Both the position numbers and the translations under genes were made by a program. From Pseudomonas asplenii (GTDB lineage Bacteria > Pseudomonadota > Gammaproteobacteria > Pseudomonadales > Pseudomonadaceae), in the NCBI RefSeq assembly GCF_001293465.1, contig NZ_JSYZ01000018.1:321500-385499 (forward strand): 64,000 nucleotides of DNA. Direction: 5' to 3'. Each line of letters begins with the position of its first letter. Position 1 is the stretch's first letter. Below the pieces are notes generated by a model that ran no database searches, was not told the DNA's origin, and was given only the letters and a program-made list of their open reading frames with translations. This document shows positions 17,093 through 27,154 of the stretch, piece after piece.

Positions 17093-17296
17093 ATGTTCGG
17101 CAAACGCGCCCAGGACAGCACCGAGGCCGTGCACTTTCGCAGCGACCGCGTCAGTGCGATCAATGGCCTGTACTTTTTCAGCACCCGGGAGAACACCCTG
17201 GAAGGGCCGTTTTTCAGCCGGACCGATGCGGAGCGCGGCAGCCAGCTCTACATCAAGCGCATGCAACTGGCGCAGGATATCCAGGACTTCCTCTGA
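17093..17296 (+). CDS. DUF6316 family small protein
   Basis: Soluble protein of 67 aa, MFGKRAQDSTEAVHFRSDRV at the start. The pattern HFRSDR...NGLYFFSTRE...EGPF is conserved in pseudomonads and is classed as DUF6316. There is no known function, membrane segment or metal motif. It has GGAG 12 nt before the ATG and is a monocistronic unit between convergent and divergent neighbours. Confidence 0.75.
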   Translation: MFGKRAQDSTEAVHFRSDRVSAINGLYFFSTRENTLEGPFFSRTDAERGSQLYIKRMQLAQDIQDFL

Positions 17297-17372
17297 GCTC
17301 GCGGATCCTGTGGGAGGTTCCAGGGCCGGGAGGGCAAGCCTTGCTCCCACCCCGGAATTTCCCGCAGAACCG

Positions 17373-18557
17373 TCAGCGTACAGCCTCGAACAGCCCCGTG
17401 GCGCCCATCCCGCCGCCCACGCACATGGTCACGATGCCGTAGCGCAGGTTACGCCGCTGCAGCTCGCGCACCAGGTGCCCGACCTGGCGTGAACCGGTCA
17501 TGCCGAACGGGTGGCCGATGGAAATCGAACCGCCATTGACGTTGTACTTCGCATTGTCGATCTCCAGCCGGTCGCGGCTGTACAGGCACTGCGAGGCAAA
17601 GGCTTCGTTGAGTTCCCACAGGTCGATATCCGCCACGGTCAGCCCCTTGGCCTTGAGTAACCTGGGGACCGAGAACACCGGGCCGATGCCCATCTCGTCC
17701 GGCTCGCAGCCGGCCACGGTGAAGCCACGGAAGAACGCCTTGGGCTTGAGCCCCAGGGCCAGGGCCCGCTCCAGGCTCATGACCAGGGTCATCGAGGCGC
17801 CATCGGACAGTTGCGACGAGTTGCCCGCGGTCACCGAACCGTCCTCGGCGAACACCGGCTTCAGGCCGGCCAGGCTCTCCAGGGTGGTGTCCGGCCGGTT
17901 GCAGTCGTCCCGGTCGACCACGCCCTGCATCTGCTGGATCTGCCCGCTGGCCTTGTCCTCGACGGCATAGGTCACCGTCATCGGCACGATCTCGTCGACG
18001 AACAGCCCGGCGGCCTGGGCCGCTGCGGTGCGCTGCTGGCTCTGCAGGGCATAGAGGTCCTGCTGCTCGCGGCTGACCTGATAGCGCCGGGCGACGATTT
18101 CCGCGGTCTGTCCCATCGGGAAGTAGAGGCCCGGCACCTGCTCCTTGAGCAACGGGTTGATCAGGTTGTCGGTATTGACGCTCTTGAGGGTCAGGCTGAT
18201 GGACTCGACGCCCCCGGCGACGATGATGTCGCTGCAGCCGGAAGCGATCTGGTTGGCGGCAATGGCGATCGCCTGCAGGCCCGAGGAACAGAAACGGTTG
18301 AGGGTCATGCCCGCCGTACCGGTCCCCAGTTGCGACAACACCGCCACGTTGCGGCCGATGTTGTAGCCCTGGGCACCTTCGTTGGAGCCGGCGCCGACGA
18401 TGCAGTCCTCGACACTCGCCGGGTCGATGCCGCTGCGCGCCAGCAGCGCATTGACGCAATGGGCGGCCATGGCGTCGGGCCGGGTCTGGTTGAACTTGCC
18501 GCGAAACGACTTGGCCAGGCCGGTACGCACGCTATCGACGATCACCACTTCACGCAT
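17373..18557 (-). CDS. Thiolase family protein (acetyl-CoA C-acyltransferase)
   Basis: Thiolase of 394 aa. The acyl-accepting Cys is in NRFCSSGLQA near residue 90, the late active site His is in GHPFGMTGSR, and the second Cys is in MCVGGGMGATG near the C-terminus. The ATG at 18557 (MREVVIVDSVRTG) is the family start. It probably performs the last step of beta-oxidation for some acyl-CoA. It is not paired with a FadB-type gene here, so the chain-length role is open. Confidence 0.88.
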   Translation of the reverse strand: MREVVIVDSVRTGLAKSFRGKFNQTRPDAMAAHCVNALLARSGIDPASVEDCIVGAGSNEGAQGYNIGRNVAVLSQLGTGTAGMTLNRFCSSGLQAIAIAANQIASGCSDIIVAGGVESISLTLKSVNTDNLINPLLKEQVPGLYFPMGQTAEIVARRYQVSREQQDLYALQSQQRTAAAQAAGLFVDEIVPMTVTYAVEDKASGQIQQMQGVVDRDDCNRPDTTLESLAGLKPVFAEDGSVTAGNSSQLSDGASMTLVMSLERALALGLKPKAFFRGFTVAGCEPDEMGIGPVFSVPRLLKAKGLTVADIDLWELNEAFASQCLYSRDRLEIDNAKYNVNGGSISIGHPFGMTGSRQVGHLVRELQRRNLRYGIVTMCVGGGMGATGLFEAVR

Positions 18558-18659
18558 GGGACACCTCATTGTCATTGTCGGTCCAGGAAAGCCTGAGCAT
18601 AGGCTCGGCTGATCCGGGACCGCGACAATCATTCATTCGGCGTATGCGCCACCATCGAC

Positions 18660-20186
18660 CTACTTCGCCTTGCGGTCCTTCTTGCCCTTCTTGTCATGCT
18701 TGTCACGCTGGGCGAAGGCGCCCTCGATCGCCTGGTTGATCGTACGCAGCACCTTGACCCGTGCCCAACGCTTGTCGTTGGCCTCCACCAGGGTCCAGGG
18801 CGAAATCTCGGTACTGGTGCGATCGACCATGTCGCCCACCGCGGTGCGGTAGAGGTCCCACTTGTCGCGGTTGCGCCAGTCGTCCTCGGTGATCTTGAAA
18901 CGCTTGAAGGGAATATCCTCGCGCTGCTGGAAACGCTCCAGCTGGGTCTGCTTGTCGATCGCCAGCCAGAACTTGACCACGATGATCCCGGCATCGCTCA
19001 ACTGTTCCTCGAAATCGTTGATCTCGCCATAGGCGCGCATCCAGTCGTCGGTGCTGCAAAAGCCCTCGACCCGCTCCACCAGCACCCGGCCGTACCAGGA
19101 ACGGTCGAACACGGTGAACTTGCCGCGCGCCGGGATCTGCCGCCAGAAGCGCCACAGGTACGGCTGGGCACGCTCGTCCTCGCTGGGCGCGGCAATCGGC
19201 ACGATGCTGTACTGACGCGGGTCGAGTGCCGCGGCCAGACGACGGATCGCCCCGCCCTTGCCTGCCGCGTCGTTGCCTTCGAACACCGCGACCAGTGCAT
19301 GCCGGCGCATGCGCTTGTCACGCATCAGGCCCGACAGCCGCGCCTGTTCGGTGATCAGTTGTTCCTCGTAGTCGGCCTTGTCCAGTGCTAGGCTCATGTC
19401 CAGGCTGTCGAGCAGGCTCATCTGGTCGACGCCCGACGGCAGCGGCGCGGTATTCGGCACGGACGGGGTCCGGGCTCTCTTCAGCGCCGCCTGCAGGCCT
19501 TCGAGCAGGATCTTGCCCACGGTCAGGCTGCGGTAATGCGGGTCGGCGCCCTCGATCACATGCCAGGGCGCGTAGTCGCGGCTGGTGCGGCGCAACACCC
19601 GCTCGCCGAAATGCACGAAGGTGTCGTAGGTCTCAGATTGCTGCCAGTCCAGCGGGCTGATCCGCCAGCTGTGCAGCGGGTCGTCCTTGAGGGCCTTGAG
19701 CCGGGCCTTCATCTGCTTCTTGGACAGGTGGAACCAGAACTTGAAGATCAGCGCCCCTTCATCGCAGAGCATCTTCTCCAGGCGCTCGGCCCCGGCGATC
19801 GCCTGGTCGAGCACCGCGTCCTTGAACAGGCCATGCACCCGGCCCTGCAGCATCTGGCTGTACCAGTTGCCGAAGAACACCCCCATCCGCCCCTTGGCCG
19901 GCAGCATGCGCCAGTAGCGCCAGGCCGGTGGGTGGGCCAGTTCCTCGTCGCTCTGCTGGTCGAAGGTGCGCACCTCGATCAGGCGCGGGTCCATCCATTC
20001 GTTGAGCAGCTTGACCGTCTCGCCCTTGCCGGCGCCCTCGATGCCGTTGATCAGCACGATCACCGGGAAACGCTTCTGCTGCTGCAATTCGAACTGGGCT
20101 TCGAGCAGGGCTTCGCGCAGGGCGGGCCCCTCGGCTTCGAAGGTTTCCTTATCAATGGCGTGACCGATTTCAGCGGATTCGAACAT
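18660..20186 (-). CDS. pap: Polyphosphate:AMP phosphotransferase (tandem PPK2)
   Basis: Class II PPK2 enzyme of 508 aa that phosphorylates AMP to ADP with polyphosphate. Two PPK2 domains lie in tandem. The first has GIEGAGKGET near residue 50 and the second GNDAAGKGGA near residue 302. In studied homologues the second domain is catalytic. The C-terminus is a Lys/Asp-rich tail (HDKKGKKDRKAK). It is divergent from mnmC with a 139-bp gap. Confidence 0.92.
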   Translation of the reverse strand: MFESAEIGHAIDKETFEAEGPALREALLEAQFELQQQKRFPVIVLINGIEGAGKGETVKLLNEWMDPRLIEVRTFDQQSDEELAHPPAWRYWRMLPAKGRMGVFFGNWYSQMLQGRVHGLFKDAVLDQAIAGAERLEKMLCDEGALIFKFWFHLSKKQMKARLKALKDDPLHSWRISPLDWQQSETYDTFVHFGERVLRRTSRDYAPWHVIEGADPHYRSLTVGKILLEGLQAALKRARTPSVPNTAPLPSGVDQMSLLDSLDMSLALDKADYEEQLITEQARLSGLMRDKRMRRHALVAVFEGNDAAGKGGAIRRLAAALDPRQYSIVPIAAPSEDERAQPYLWRFWRQIPARGKFTVFDRSWYGRVLVERVEGFCSTDDWMRAYGEINDFEEQLSDAGIIVVKFWLAIDKQTQLERFQQREDIPFKRFKITEDDWRNRDKWDLYRTAVGDMVDRTSTEISPWTLVEANDKRWARVKVLRTINQAIEGAFAQRDKHDKKGKKDRKAK

Positions 20187-20325
20187 GGGTGGCTCCTTCC
20201 AGAATTGCCCAAGATTAACGGATCGGACCGCACGGTGGGCGGCGAAATCCCCGACATTTGTCGTGGATCAATCCGACCCGGACCAATCGGCTAGAATGGC
20301 CGACTGTTTGCCGATGAGTTGCTCC

Positions 20326-22320
20326 ATGAACCGCGTACCGCCACACGCCCAGCTCGACTGGGACGACCAGGGACGACCCCGCTCCCGGGTGTTCGATGAT
20401 GTGTACTTTTCCGACGACTCGGGCCTGGAAGAGACCCGTTATGTCTTCATCGAGCAGAACCGCCTGCAGGAGCGCTTCCAGGCCCTGCCGCCGGGTGGCC
20501 GGCTGGTGATCGGCGAGACCGGTTTCGGCACCGGGTTGAATTTTCTCTGCGCCTGGCAGTTGTTCGAGCAATGCGCACCGCAGGATGCACGGTTGCATTT
20601 CGTCAGCGTGGAAAAATATCCCCTGAGCCACGCCGACCTGCAACGCGCCCTGGCGCTGTGGCCGGAACTGGCGAGCTTCGCCACCGCCCTGCTTGAACAA
20701 TACGTGGCGATCCACCCGGGTTTCCAGCGCCTGCTGCTGGACAACGGCCGGGTCAGCCTGACCCTGCTGGTCGGTGATGCGCTGGAACAGTTGCCGCAAC
20801 TGGACGCCCGGGTCGACGCCTGGTTCCTCGACGGTTTCGCGCCGTCGAAGAACCCCGAAATGTGGAGCCCCGAGCTGTTCGCCGAACTGGCGCGACTGGC
20901 CGCCCCAGGCTCGACCATCAGCACCTTCACCAGCACCGGCTGGGTCCGCCGCTCGCTGAACGCGGCCGGCTTCAGGATGAAACGCACGCCGGGCATCGGC
21001 CACAAGTGGGAAATCCTGCGCGGCGAGTTCCTCGGCTGGCCGGAGGACGCGGCCAGGCCGGTGCCGGTGCGGCCCTGGTTCGCCTACCCCGAGCAGTGGG
21101 TCAAGGAGCGCCGGGCACTGGTGATCGGCGGCGGCCTGGCCGGTTGCGCCAGCGCCGCCAGCCTGGCCGCCCGCGGCTGGCAGGTGACCCTGCTGGAGCG
21201 TCGCGAAGCCCTCGCCCGGGATGCCTCGGGCAACCCGCAAGGCGTGCTTTACCTCAAGCTGTCGGCCCACGGCACCGCCCTGTCGCAACTGATCCTCAGC
21301 GGCTTCGGGCATACCCGGCGCCTGCTCGAACGACTGCACAAGGGCCTCCACTGGGACGGTTGCGGCGTCCTGCAACTGGCCTTCGACGAGAAGGAAGCCG
21401 GCCGCCAGGCGCAACTGGCCGCGGCGTTCAGCCCCGACCTGCTGCACGTGCTGGACCGTCCGGCCGCCGAGGCGCAAGCCGGTATCGCCCTGGAGCACGG
21501 CGGGCTGTTCTTCCCCGAGGGCGGCTGGGTGCATCCGCCGGCCCTGTGCGGCTGGCAAGCCAGCCACCCGAACATCGAGGTACGCCCCCACAGCGACGCC
21601 GTCGAACTGCGCCGGGTCGACGGTCAGTGGCAGGCATGGAACGCCGACACCCTGCTGGGCAGTGCGCCGGTGGTCATCCTCGCCGCCGCCGCCGACATCA
21701 AGCGCTTCGCGGCGACGGCGCCACTGCCGCTCAAACGCATTCGCGGGCAGATCACCCGCCTGGCCCAGACCACCGGCAGCAGCACCCTGCGCACCGTGGT
21801 CTGTGCCGAAGGTTATGTCGCCCCGGCACGCCTGGGCGAACATACCCTGGGGGCCAGCTTCGCGTTCAACAGCGAGGACCTGATCCCGACCACGGCGGAA
21901 CACCTCGGCAACCTGGAGCTGTTGCGGGAGATTTCCCCCGATCTGGCCGAACGCCTGCAGGTGGCCGCGCAAGACCCCGAGCAGTTGCAAGGCCGCGCGG
22001 CCTATCGCTGCACCAGCCCGGACTACCTGCCGATCATCGGCCCGCTGGCCGACGCCGGGCGATTCGCCGAAACCTATGCGGTGCTGGCCAAGGATGCCCG
22101 CCAGATACCGCCGCAGGCCTGCCCCTGGCTGGAGGGCCTGTACGTCAACAGCGGTCACGGCTCACGCGGCCTGATCACCGCGCCGCTGTCGGGCGAACTG
22201 CTCGCCGCCTGGCTGGAAAACGAGCCGCTGCCACTGCCCCGCGCCGTCGCCGAAGCCTGCCACCCGAACCGCTTCGCCTGGCGCGAGCTGACCCGCGGCA
22301 AGGCGCGGACCGGCCACTGA
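20326..22320 (+). CDS. mnmC: Bifunctional tRNA 5-methylaminomethyl-2-thiouridine enzyme
   Basis: Protein of 664 aa finishing the wobble modification mnm5s2U34. The N-terminal MnmD methyltransferase (about 1-240) has the SAM motif GETGFGTGLNF and LDGFAPSKNPEMW. The C-terminal FAD oxidase (about 265-660) has VIGGGLAGCASAASLA and the late GHGSRGLITAPLSGEL. The start at 20326 (MNRVPPHAQLDWDD) is chosen because the conserved domain begins right after it. ATGs at 20296 and 20314 are alternatives. Confidence 0.93.
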   Translation: MNRVPPHAQLDWDDQGRPRSRVFDDVYFSDDSGLEETRYVFIEQNRLQERFQALPPGGRLVIGETGFGTGLNFLCAWQLFEQCAPQDARLHFVSVEKYPLSHADLQRALALWPELASFATALLEQYVAIHPGFQRLLLDNGRVSLTLLVGDALEQLPQLDARVDAWFLDGFAPSKNPEMWSPELFAELARLAAPGSTISTFTSTGWVRRSLNAAGFRMKRTPGIGHKWEILRGEFLGWPEDAARPVPVRPWFAYPEQWVKERRALVIGGGLAGCASAASLAARGWQVTLLERREALARDASGNPQGVLYLKLSAHGTALSQLILSGFGHTRRLLERLHKGLHWDGCGVLQLAFDEKEAGRQAQLAAAFSPDLLHVLDRPAAEAQAGIALEHGGLFFPEGGWVHPPALCGWQASHPNIEVRPHSDAVELRRVDGQWQAWNADTLLGSAPVVILAAAADIKRFAATAPLPLKRIRGQITRLAQTTGSSTLRTVVCAEGYVAPARLGEHTLGASFAFNSEDLIPTTAEHLGNLELLREISPDLAERLQVAAQDPEQLQGRAAYRCTSPDYLPIIGPLADAGRFAETYAVLAKDARQIPPQACPWLEGLYVNSGHGSRGLITAPLSGELLAAWLENEPLPLPRAVAEACHPNRFAWRELTRGKARTGH

Positions 22321-22321
22321 A

Positions 22322-25300
22322 TCAACTGCCCGGTGCAGGCGCGGGATGCTCGTACATTTCCTGGCGGGTCAGGCTGATGAGAAACATCTGCTCCTCGGCC
22401 CTGTGGCTGTCCATCAAGGCCTCCAGGTGCCGGAAGTAACGCTCGCTGTGCATGGTGGGAGACTCCCTGAGCAGTTGTTCCTCCTGATCGTGGAAGGGCT
22501 GGTTGAACCGGGAAAAATCCCGCGGGTATTTCTTTTTCAGATAATCGATCCAGAAATCGCGCCCGGCGATGAAGGTCGTCAGGCTCGGCGTCTGCTCGGC
22601 CTGCAGGATACGTGCATGCGCTGCCTGGATCTGCTCCTCGGTGACATGGGCGATGGACCTGAACAGCATTTCCCTCGGCTGCCCGGGCACGTGCATCAGG
22701 CGCGCCAGGCCAATCCGGTAGGCCAGGTTCACTTCGATTTCATCGACCGCGCTCGACGACGGCACCTCCGGGTTTTCCGCCAGTGCCCGGACATGACTCC
22801 GCGCGATGGCATCGATCTGCTCCAGCCGGAACAGGCCCCGTGCCAACTTCAGCAACTGCACCGGTTCATCGCCCTCTATCGCCAGTGCCCGTGCCTTGGC
22901 CAGCAATACGCGAACCTCCAGATGGCTGAAACTCTGCGCCGCACTGTCGACGCAGGTCAGCGGATTGGCCGCCAGGTCGAACAATTCCCGGCGCAGCCCA
23001 CCGTCCTCACCCGCCGCCTCCAATACCTCCCAGACCCGTCGTGTCAGGTCGCTACGGGTCTTCAGGTAGTCCGCGCTGCCGCCCAGGCGGCCCAGCAGAT
23101 CAAACAGTTCCTGGCTGCCCGGTTCATGCCACAGGCCCTGCCAGAGTGATTGCAGCTGGGCACGCCGCTCCCCCTCGACATCCGCCAGCCAACGCAGGCG
23201 CGAACTGTATTCGTCGAGCGCCAGTTCCGACTCCGGTATGCCAAAGGTGATGCCGGTGCGCAAACGATAGGCGGCCAGCGGACTCTGGTTGGCGGGCCCC
23301 AGCGGATTATGACGCAGGATGATGCGCCGAGTGATCGGCGACGGCGCATCGTAGAGTTCGGCGGGCAATTGCTGAATCAGGTTGCCACGCAAGTCCGCCG
23401 CGGACAGACTGGTACGGGTCAACAGCCCTTCCGGCAGGTGGTCGATACCGGTACCGCGCAGAAACAGCCGGCGCAGGTGCGGCATTCGCACGACATCCAG
23501 GCGGCCGACATCGGAGTTGCCGTTCAGGTTGAGCACTTCCAATTGCTGCAGGGTGGAAAGCTGGGCCGCCGCCTCGCGGGTGAGCACGATCCGGTTTTCC
23601 TGCAGATGCAGTTCGCGAAGTTCGTCCATATGCGCAATGGCTGGCGGCAGCGTACGCAACCGGTTGTTGCCCAGGTCCAACTTGCGCAGTTGGGGAAACC
23701 GCCTCAGGAAGCTGCTCGGGATGGTGGTCAGGTCCATGCTCTTGAGGGACAGTTCGGTGACATGCTCGAAACTGATCGACTCGGGCAGTTCCGGCAGGCT
23801 GACCACCCGCAACCCCTCCAGGCTCAGGCCATAGCCGATCGCCGCACCGCTGTCGTCATAGGTTCTGGGGGTTTGCCGGCGCCAGCAACGCTCGAGAATC
23901 TGCGAGGCCTGCATGCGGCCTTCCTGCATGCCTCCGAGCCAGATGGACTGCCCCCGTTGCTCGAAAGACCGGCCATACCAACTGTTCAATAACGAGCGCA
24001 ACAGTTCCAACTCCAGTTCCAGCGAGCGAATCCGGTTGCGCACCAGTGCCGAATCGTCACCCAACTGCAACATGAAGGCGCGGACCTCCGCCTCGCATAA
24101 ATCGGGATACAGACGGGTCACCCGCCGCAACCCGCGACGAGTCGTCTCGATCCCGCCACGCCGGGTGCGTGAACAACCGGAGCGGTCCATCCGGCGCCAG
24201 GGGGCCGGCTCATGGTCAGCTTTTCGCGCTGCCAGGCCCAGCGTCGCCTCCAGTTCCTGACGAGGCCGCGTCATGGCCGTGCTGAGCAACAGCTTATGCA
24301 GTTGGGCCTCCTCCTCCAGCCTCATGCCCATTGCCATGCGTTCACTGACGCTCAACGAACCCAGCAGGGCTGCGCTCAGGGCGTCGTTGCCGGTCGCCCG
24401 TTGCCCGAGCGCACTGCCGCTCGCGTCGAAGGCCTGGTAGCCCTCTTCGGTCCTGACGAAAATCCGCCGCCTGGGCAGACCGACGTTGCCCAACTCGGCC
24501 AGCAGCGGGCCGCTGACGGCATCCTGGCGTAATTCGATCCGCAGATCGAGCGGCCATCCCAGCAACTTCTCGAGCACGGGCAACTGCAACCTGGCGGTAT
24601 CGGGATTCACGGTCGACTGCAGGAAGCCGCCCTCCAGGGCCCGATCGACCCGAACCTCGCGGGCGGCGTCGGTGAGGTCCTCGACCAGTTGCAGGGGCAG
24701 GCGCGAATCGACCAGCAGGCGATCCTTCACACTGACACTGGATTGCTCGGCCACCTCGCGCAGTACGCCACTCGGCAACTCGGGGAAACGTTGGCGCACA
24801 CTCTCCGGCAACCCATCGGCCAACAGCCAGCGCAGCCGGTAGACCCGCTCGAACAAGGCATGACGATGCGTACGCACATGCTGCTGCAACGCACGTTCGA
24901 GCCCAGGCAGCTCCTCGCCAGGTTTCACCGGCTCGCCGAGCAGGGCCTGCCTGTGCGCAGGATCAAGCACGTCGATCAGGGCCTGCAGGCCGCTCGACTC
25001 CAGATCCCTGGCCGCCACCTTGAGTGGCCTTGGCTGCGAGGTCAGGTCGACGCCGTACTCATACAGCGGCTTGTCCGCAGCATCCAGCAGCAGGATCGTG
25101 CGCCCCCGGGGCCAGCCCGGCAGGTCCGGCAGGATCTGCAGCTTCAGGTCCAGCAGGCGTCGCGTCGGCGGGGCATCGGCAGCATCGGCCAGCCAGCCGA
25201 GTTCGCGGTCCAGGCGAAAACGCCGGATCGAGTCGAGCACCGTCGCCGGGATTTGCGCCCTGTTCATGTGCAGGCGATGCAACAGCGGCGCATCAAGACG

Positions 25301-27154
25301 GTGGACCGACAGAATCCGCTCGATGTCCACATCGTCCAGCCAGGCGGCCTCGGGCCCCAGGCGACGCAACAGGTAGGCCGGATCCTCCCAGCCCGGAGGC
25401 CATTCATGGGCCAGGCGCCAGCCGCCCGCACCATTGTGTTCCAGCAGCGGTTCGTAGGCCGTGGGGCGGCTGCGATGACGCAGGCGCCAGGCATCGGCAG
25501 CCTCGTCCCGATAGGCCCGATAAGGGCGACCGGCGATATCCAGGTAACGATGCCCGTCATCGCTGACCTCCGGGTAGAAGCCCTGCGTGTCCGGGTCCTG
25601 CCGGGCGAGCAAGGGCTCGTCATGGGCATAGGGTTCCAGGCTGGGCTGCCAGAGCCGGTAGCGCCCATCGTCCGAGCGCACCGGCACCAGCTCATCGAAG
25701 AACGCCGACTCCTGGCGAAACAGGCCCTTGACCAGCTTGCCACCCACCTGCAGGGCCGTGCCCAGGGCAATCATCGTCGCGAGGTCCTCGGCCACCGCCA
25801 TCATATGGGTGATAGCCTTGTCATGATCACCACGCTGCCAGTCCTGGTAGCCCTCGTAGACTTCCGCCAGCATTTCCCCGACCGCCACCCCCATCATCAG
25901 CAGCCCCAGCCAGGGGTTGGCGAAGGAGGCCAGGTTCAGCAGGGTCATGCCCAGCCCCAGGCGGGCCTGGTAACGGGCGTTGCGGGCGTCCTGGTCGACA
26001 TCCTCGGTCGGCACGGCAACCGCCCGGGCATCGTCCTGCAAGCGCTGCAGTTGCTGTCGATGGAGCAGGGAAAACAGCTCGTCGTTCGACGGCAGCAAGC
26101 GCAACTTCAGGTCGGCCTGCCGATTGAGCAAGGCCTTGGCGCTCAGGGTTTCCCGGCTCAGGCTGCGACGCAACGCGGCAAGAAACGCCGGCAGATCGCG
26201 CTGCTCGACCAGACGACTGAAGAATGCCTCGTAGGACGGCTGCCACAGGCGCTCGCATAACTCGGCGCGAAAATCTTCGAGCGAGGGGTAGAACCTGAAT
26301 CGGCTGAGCGGATCGTTGGGGATGTGAACCAGCAACCCGCGATCCCCATCCGACGGCCCCGTGTGCAGGGTGAACAGACGTACGCGCGACAGCGTCACGC
26401 CCAGCATCTGCAATTCGTTGACCTGTATCCGCGCCCCATCGGCGGCAACGCTGACGTTCGATTCGATCAACCGGCAAAGCTGCGTATGGGCACTCTCGTC
26501 CAGTTCCTTTTTCATCAAGGCGATGGTGGCATCCACCAGCATGTCCGCCTTGGCCTGCTGCTGCATGGCGAACTCGATCCTGGCACCTTCAGCGTCCAGT
26601 TCCTGCCCGGCTTCGAGTGGCAGATGCAAGACCCTGCACAAGTGCTGCTGATAACGTCCACCGAGGTCCAGTTCGCGTACCAGATCGATGAAGGCCTGTG
26701 GCGTGAACTCCGGCCTGGCGCTGCCGGAGAAGCGCAGGTACGTTTGCGGTGGAAACTGCTCATCCGCGGCGAAGTTCTGCAGCGCGGCATCCAGCAGGCC
26801 GTGCTGGGTGAATGTCATCGGAAAGACAACGGGGGCACCAAGCGGAGACGGAAATTCGGGCCAGCGATCGGCGATGACCAGCATGTCCGTGTGCAGGTCC
26901 AGCCCCGCTCCGAATCGCTCCTGCAGCCTCTGTGCGAGCAACGGCTCACAGAACGCCCGGACCGGCTTCAGCTCCCTGAGCCAGGCCGACACATCATCCT
27001 TGAACAATTGGCTGCGGCTCATGTACTCGCGCAGCTGTACGATCCTTTCCGGGCGGGCCAGCAACAACCAGTCGGGAGCATTGGCCCGGATCACCTCCTC
27101 GTTTTCACTGAACTCGTCCAGCCCGGGTGGCACCGGCAGTTTAACGGCTGACAT
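22322..27154 (-). CDS. Giant LRR protein with C-terminal NEL-type E3 ubiquitin ligase domain
   Basis: Uninterrupted protein of 1610 aa. The N-terminal part, about 1-1050, resembles the DUF6543/dermonecrotic-toxin-like region of large Pseudomonas proteins and holds two hydrophobic stretches near residues 410-470. Leucine-rich repeats cover about 1112-1278 (LRKLDLGNNRLRTLP, LRELHLQENRIV, LEVLNLNGN, LRRLFLRGTGI). The C-terminal NEL domain has the catalytic Cys1401-Val-Asp1403 and the late signature DEIEVNLAYRIGLA, as in IpaH, SspH and SlrP. NEL enzymes are bacterial effectors that ubiquitinate host proteins. The start at 27154 is chosen for its AAAAGGAG seven nt upstream. No secretion genes or chaperone adjoin it and no signal peptide is seen. 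Residue 1 has no recognisable export signal. Confidence 0.88.
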   Translation of the reverse strand: MSAVKLPVPPGLDEFSENEEVIRANAPDWLLLARPERIVQLREYMSRSQLFKDDVSAWLRELKPVRAFCEPLLAQRLQERFGAGLDLHTDMLVIADRWPEFPSPLGAPVVFPMTFTQHGLLDAALQNFAADEQFPPQTYLRFSGSARPEFTPQAFIDLVRELDLGGRYQQHLCRVLHLPLEAGQELDAEGARIEFAMQQQAKADMLVDATIALMKKELDESAHTQLCRLIESNVSVAADGARIQVNELQMLGVTLSRVRLFTLHTGPSDGDRGLLVHIPNDPLSRFRFYPSLEDFRAELCERLWQPSYEAFFSRLVEQRDLPAFLAALRRSLSRETLSAKALLNRQADLKLRLLPSNDELFSLLHRQQLQRLQDDARAVAVPTEDVDQDARNARYQARLGLGMTLLNLASFANPWLGLLMMGVAVGEMLAEVYEGYQDWQRGDHDKAITHMMAVAEDLATMIALGTALQVGGKLVKGLFRQESAFFDELVPVRSDDGRYRLWQPSLEPYAHDEPLLARQDPDTQGFYPEVSDDGHRYLDIAGRPYRAYRDEAADAWRLRHRSRPTAYEPLLEHNGAGGWRLAHEWPPGWEDPAYLLRRLGPEAAWLDDVDIERILSVHRLDAPLLHRLHMNRAQIPATVLDSIRRFRLDRELGWLADAADAPPTRRLLDLKLQILPDLPGWPRGRTILLLDAADKPLYEYGVDLTSQPRPLKVAARDLESSGLQALIDVLDPAHRQALLGEPVKPGEELPGLERALQQHVRTHRHALFERVYRLRWLLADGLPESVRQRFPELPSGVLREVAEQSSVSVKDRLLVDSRLPLQLVEDLTDAAREVRVDRALEGGFLQSTVNPDTARLQLPVLEKLLGWPLDLRIELRQDAVSGPLLAELGNVGLPRRRIFVRTEEGYQAFDASGSALGQRATGNDALSAALLGSLSVSERMAMGMRLEEEAQLHKLLLSTAMTRPRQELEATLGLAARKADHEPAPWRRMDRSGCSRTRRGGIETTRRGLRRVTRLYPDLCEAEVRAFMLQLGDDSALVRNRIRSLELELELLRSLLNSWYGRSFEQRGQSIWLGGMQEGRMQASQILERCWRRQTPRTYDDSGAAIGYGLSLEGLRVVSLPELPESISFEHVTELSLKSMDLTTIPSSFLRRFPQLRKLDLGNNRLRTLPPAIAHMDELRELHLQENRIVLTREAAAQLSTLQQLEVLNLNGNSDVGRLDVVRMPHLRRLFLRGTGIDHLPEGLLTRTSLSAADLRGNLIQQLPAELYDAPSPITRRIILRHNPLGPANQSPLAAYRLRTGITFGIPESELALDEYSSRLRWLADVEGERRAQLQSLWQGLWHEPGSQELFDLLGRLGGSADYLKTRSDLTRRVWEVLEAAGEDGGLRRELFDLAANPLTCVDSAAQSFSHLEVRVLLAKARALAIEGDEPVQLLKLARGLFRLEQIDAIARSHVRALAENPEVPSSSAVDEIEVNLAYRIGLARLMHVPGQPREMLFRSIAHVTEEQIQAAHARILQAEQTPSLTTFIAGRDFWIDYLKKKYPRDFSRFNQPFHDQEEQLLRESPTMHSERYFRHLEALMDSHRAEEQMFLISLTRQEMYEHPAPAPGS

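Noticed and set aside
22322..27154. Possibility that the NEL gene is a recent insertion flanked by mobile elements
   Set aside because: No insertion sequence, integrase, tRNA or direct repeat is seen at either side, and the base composition is near that of its neighbours.
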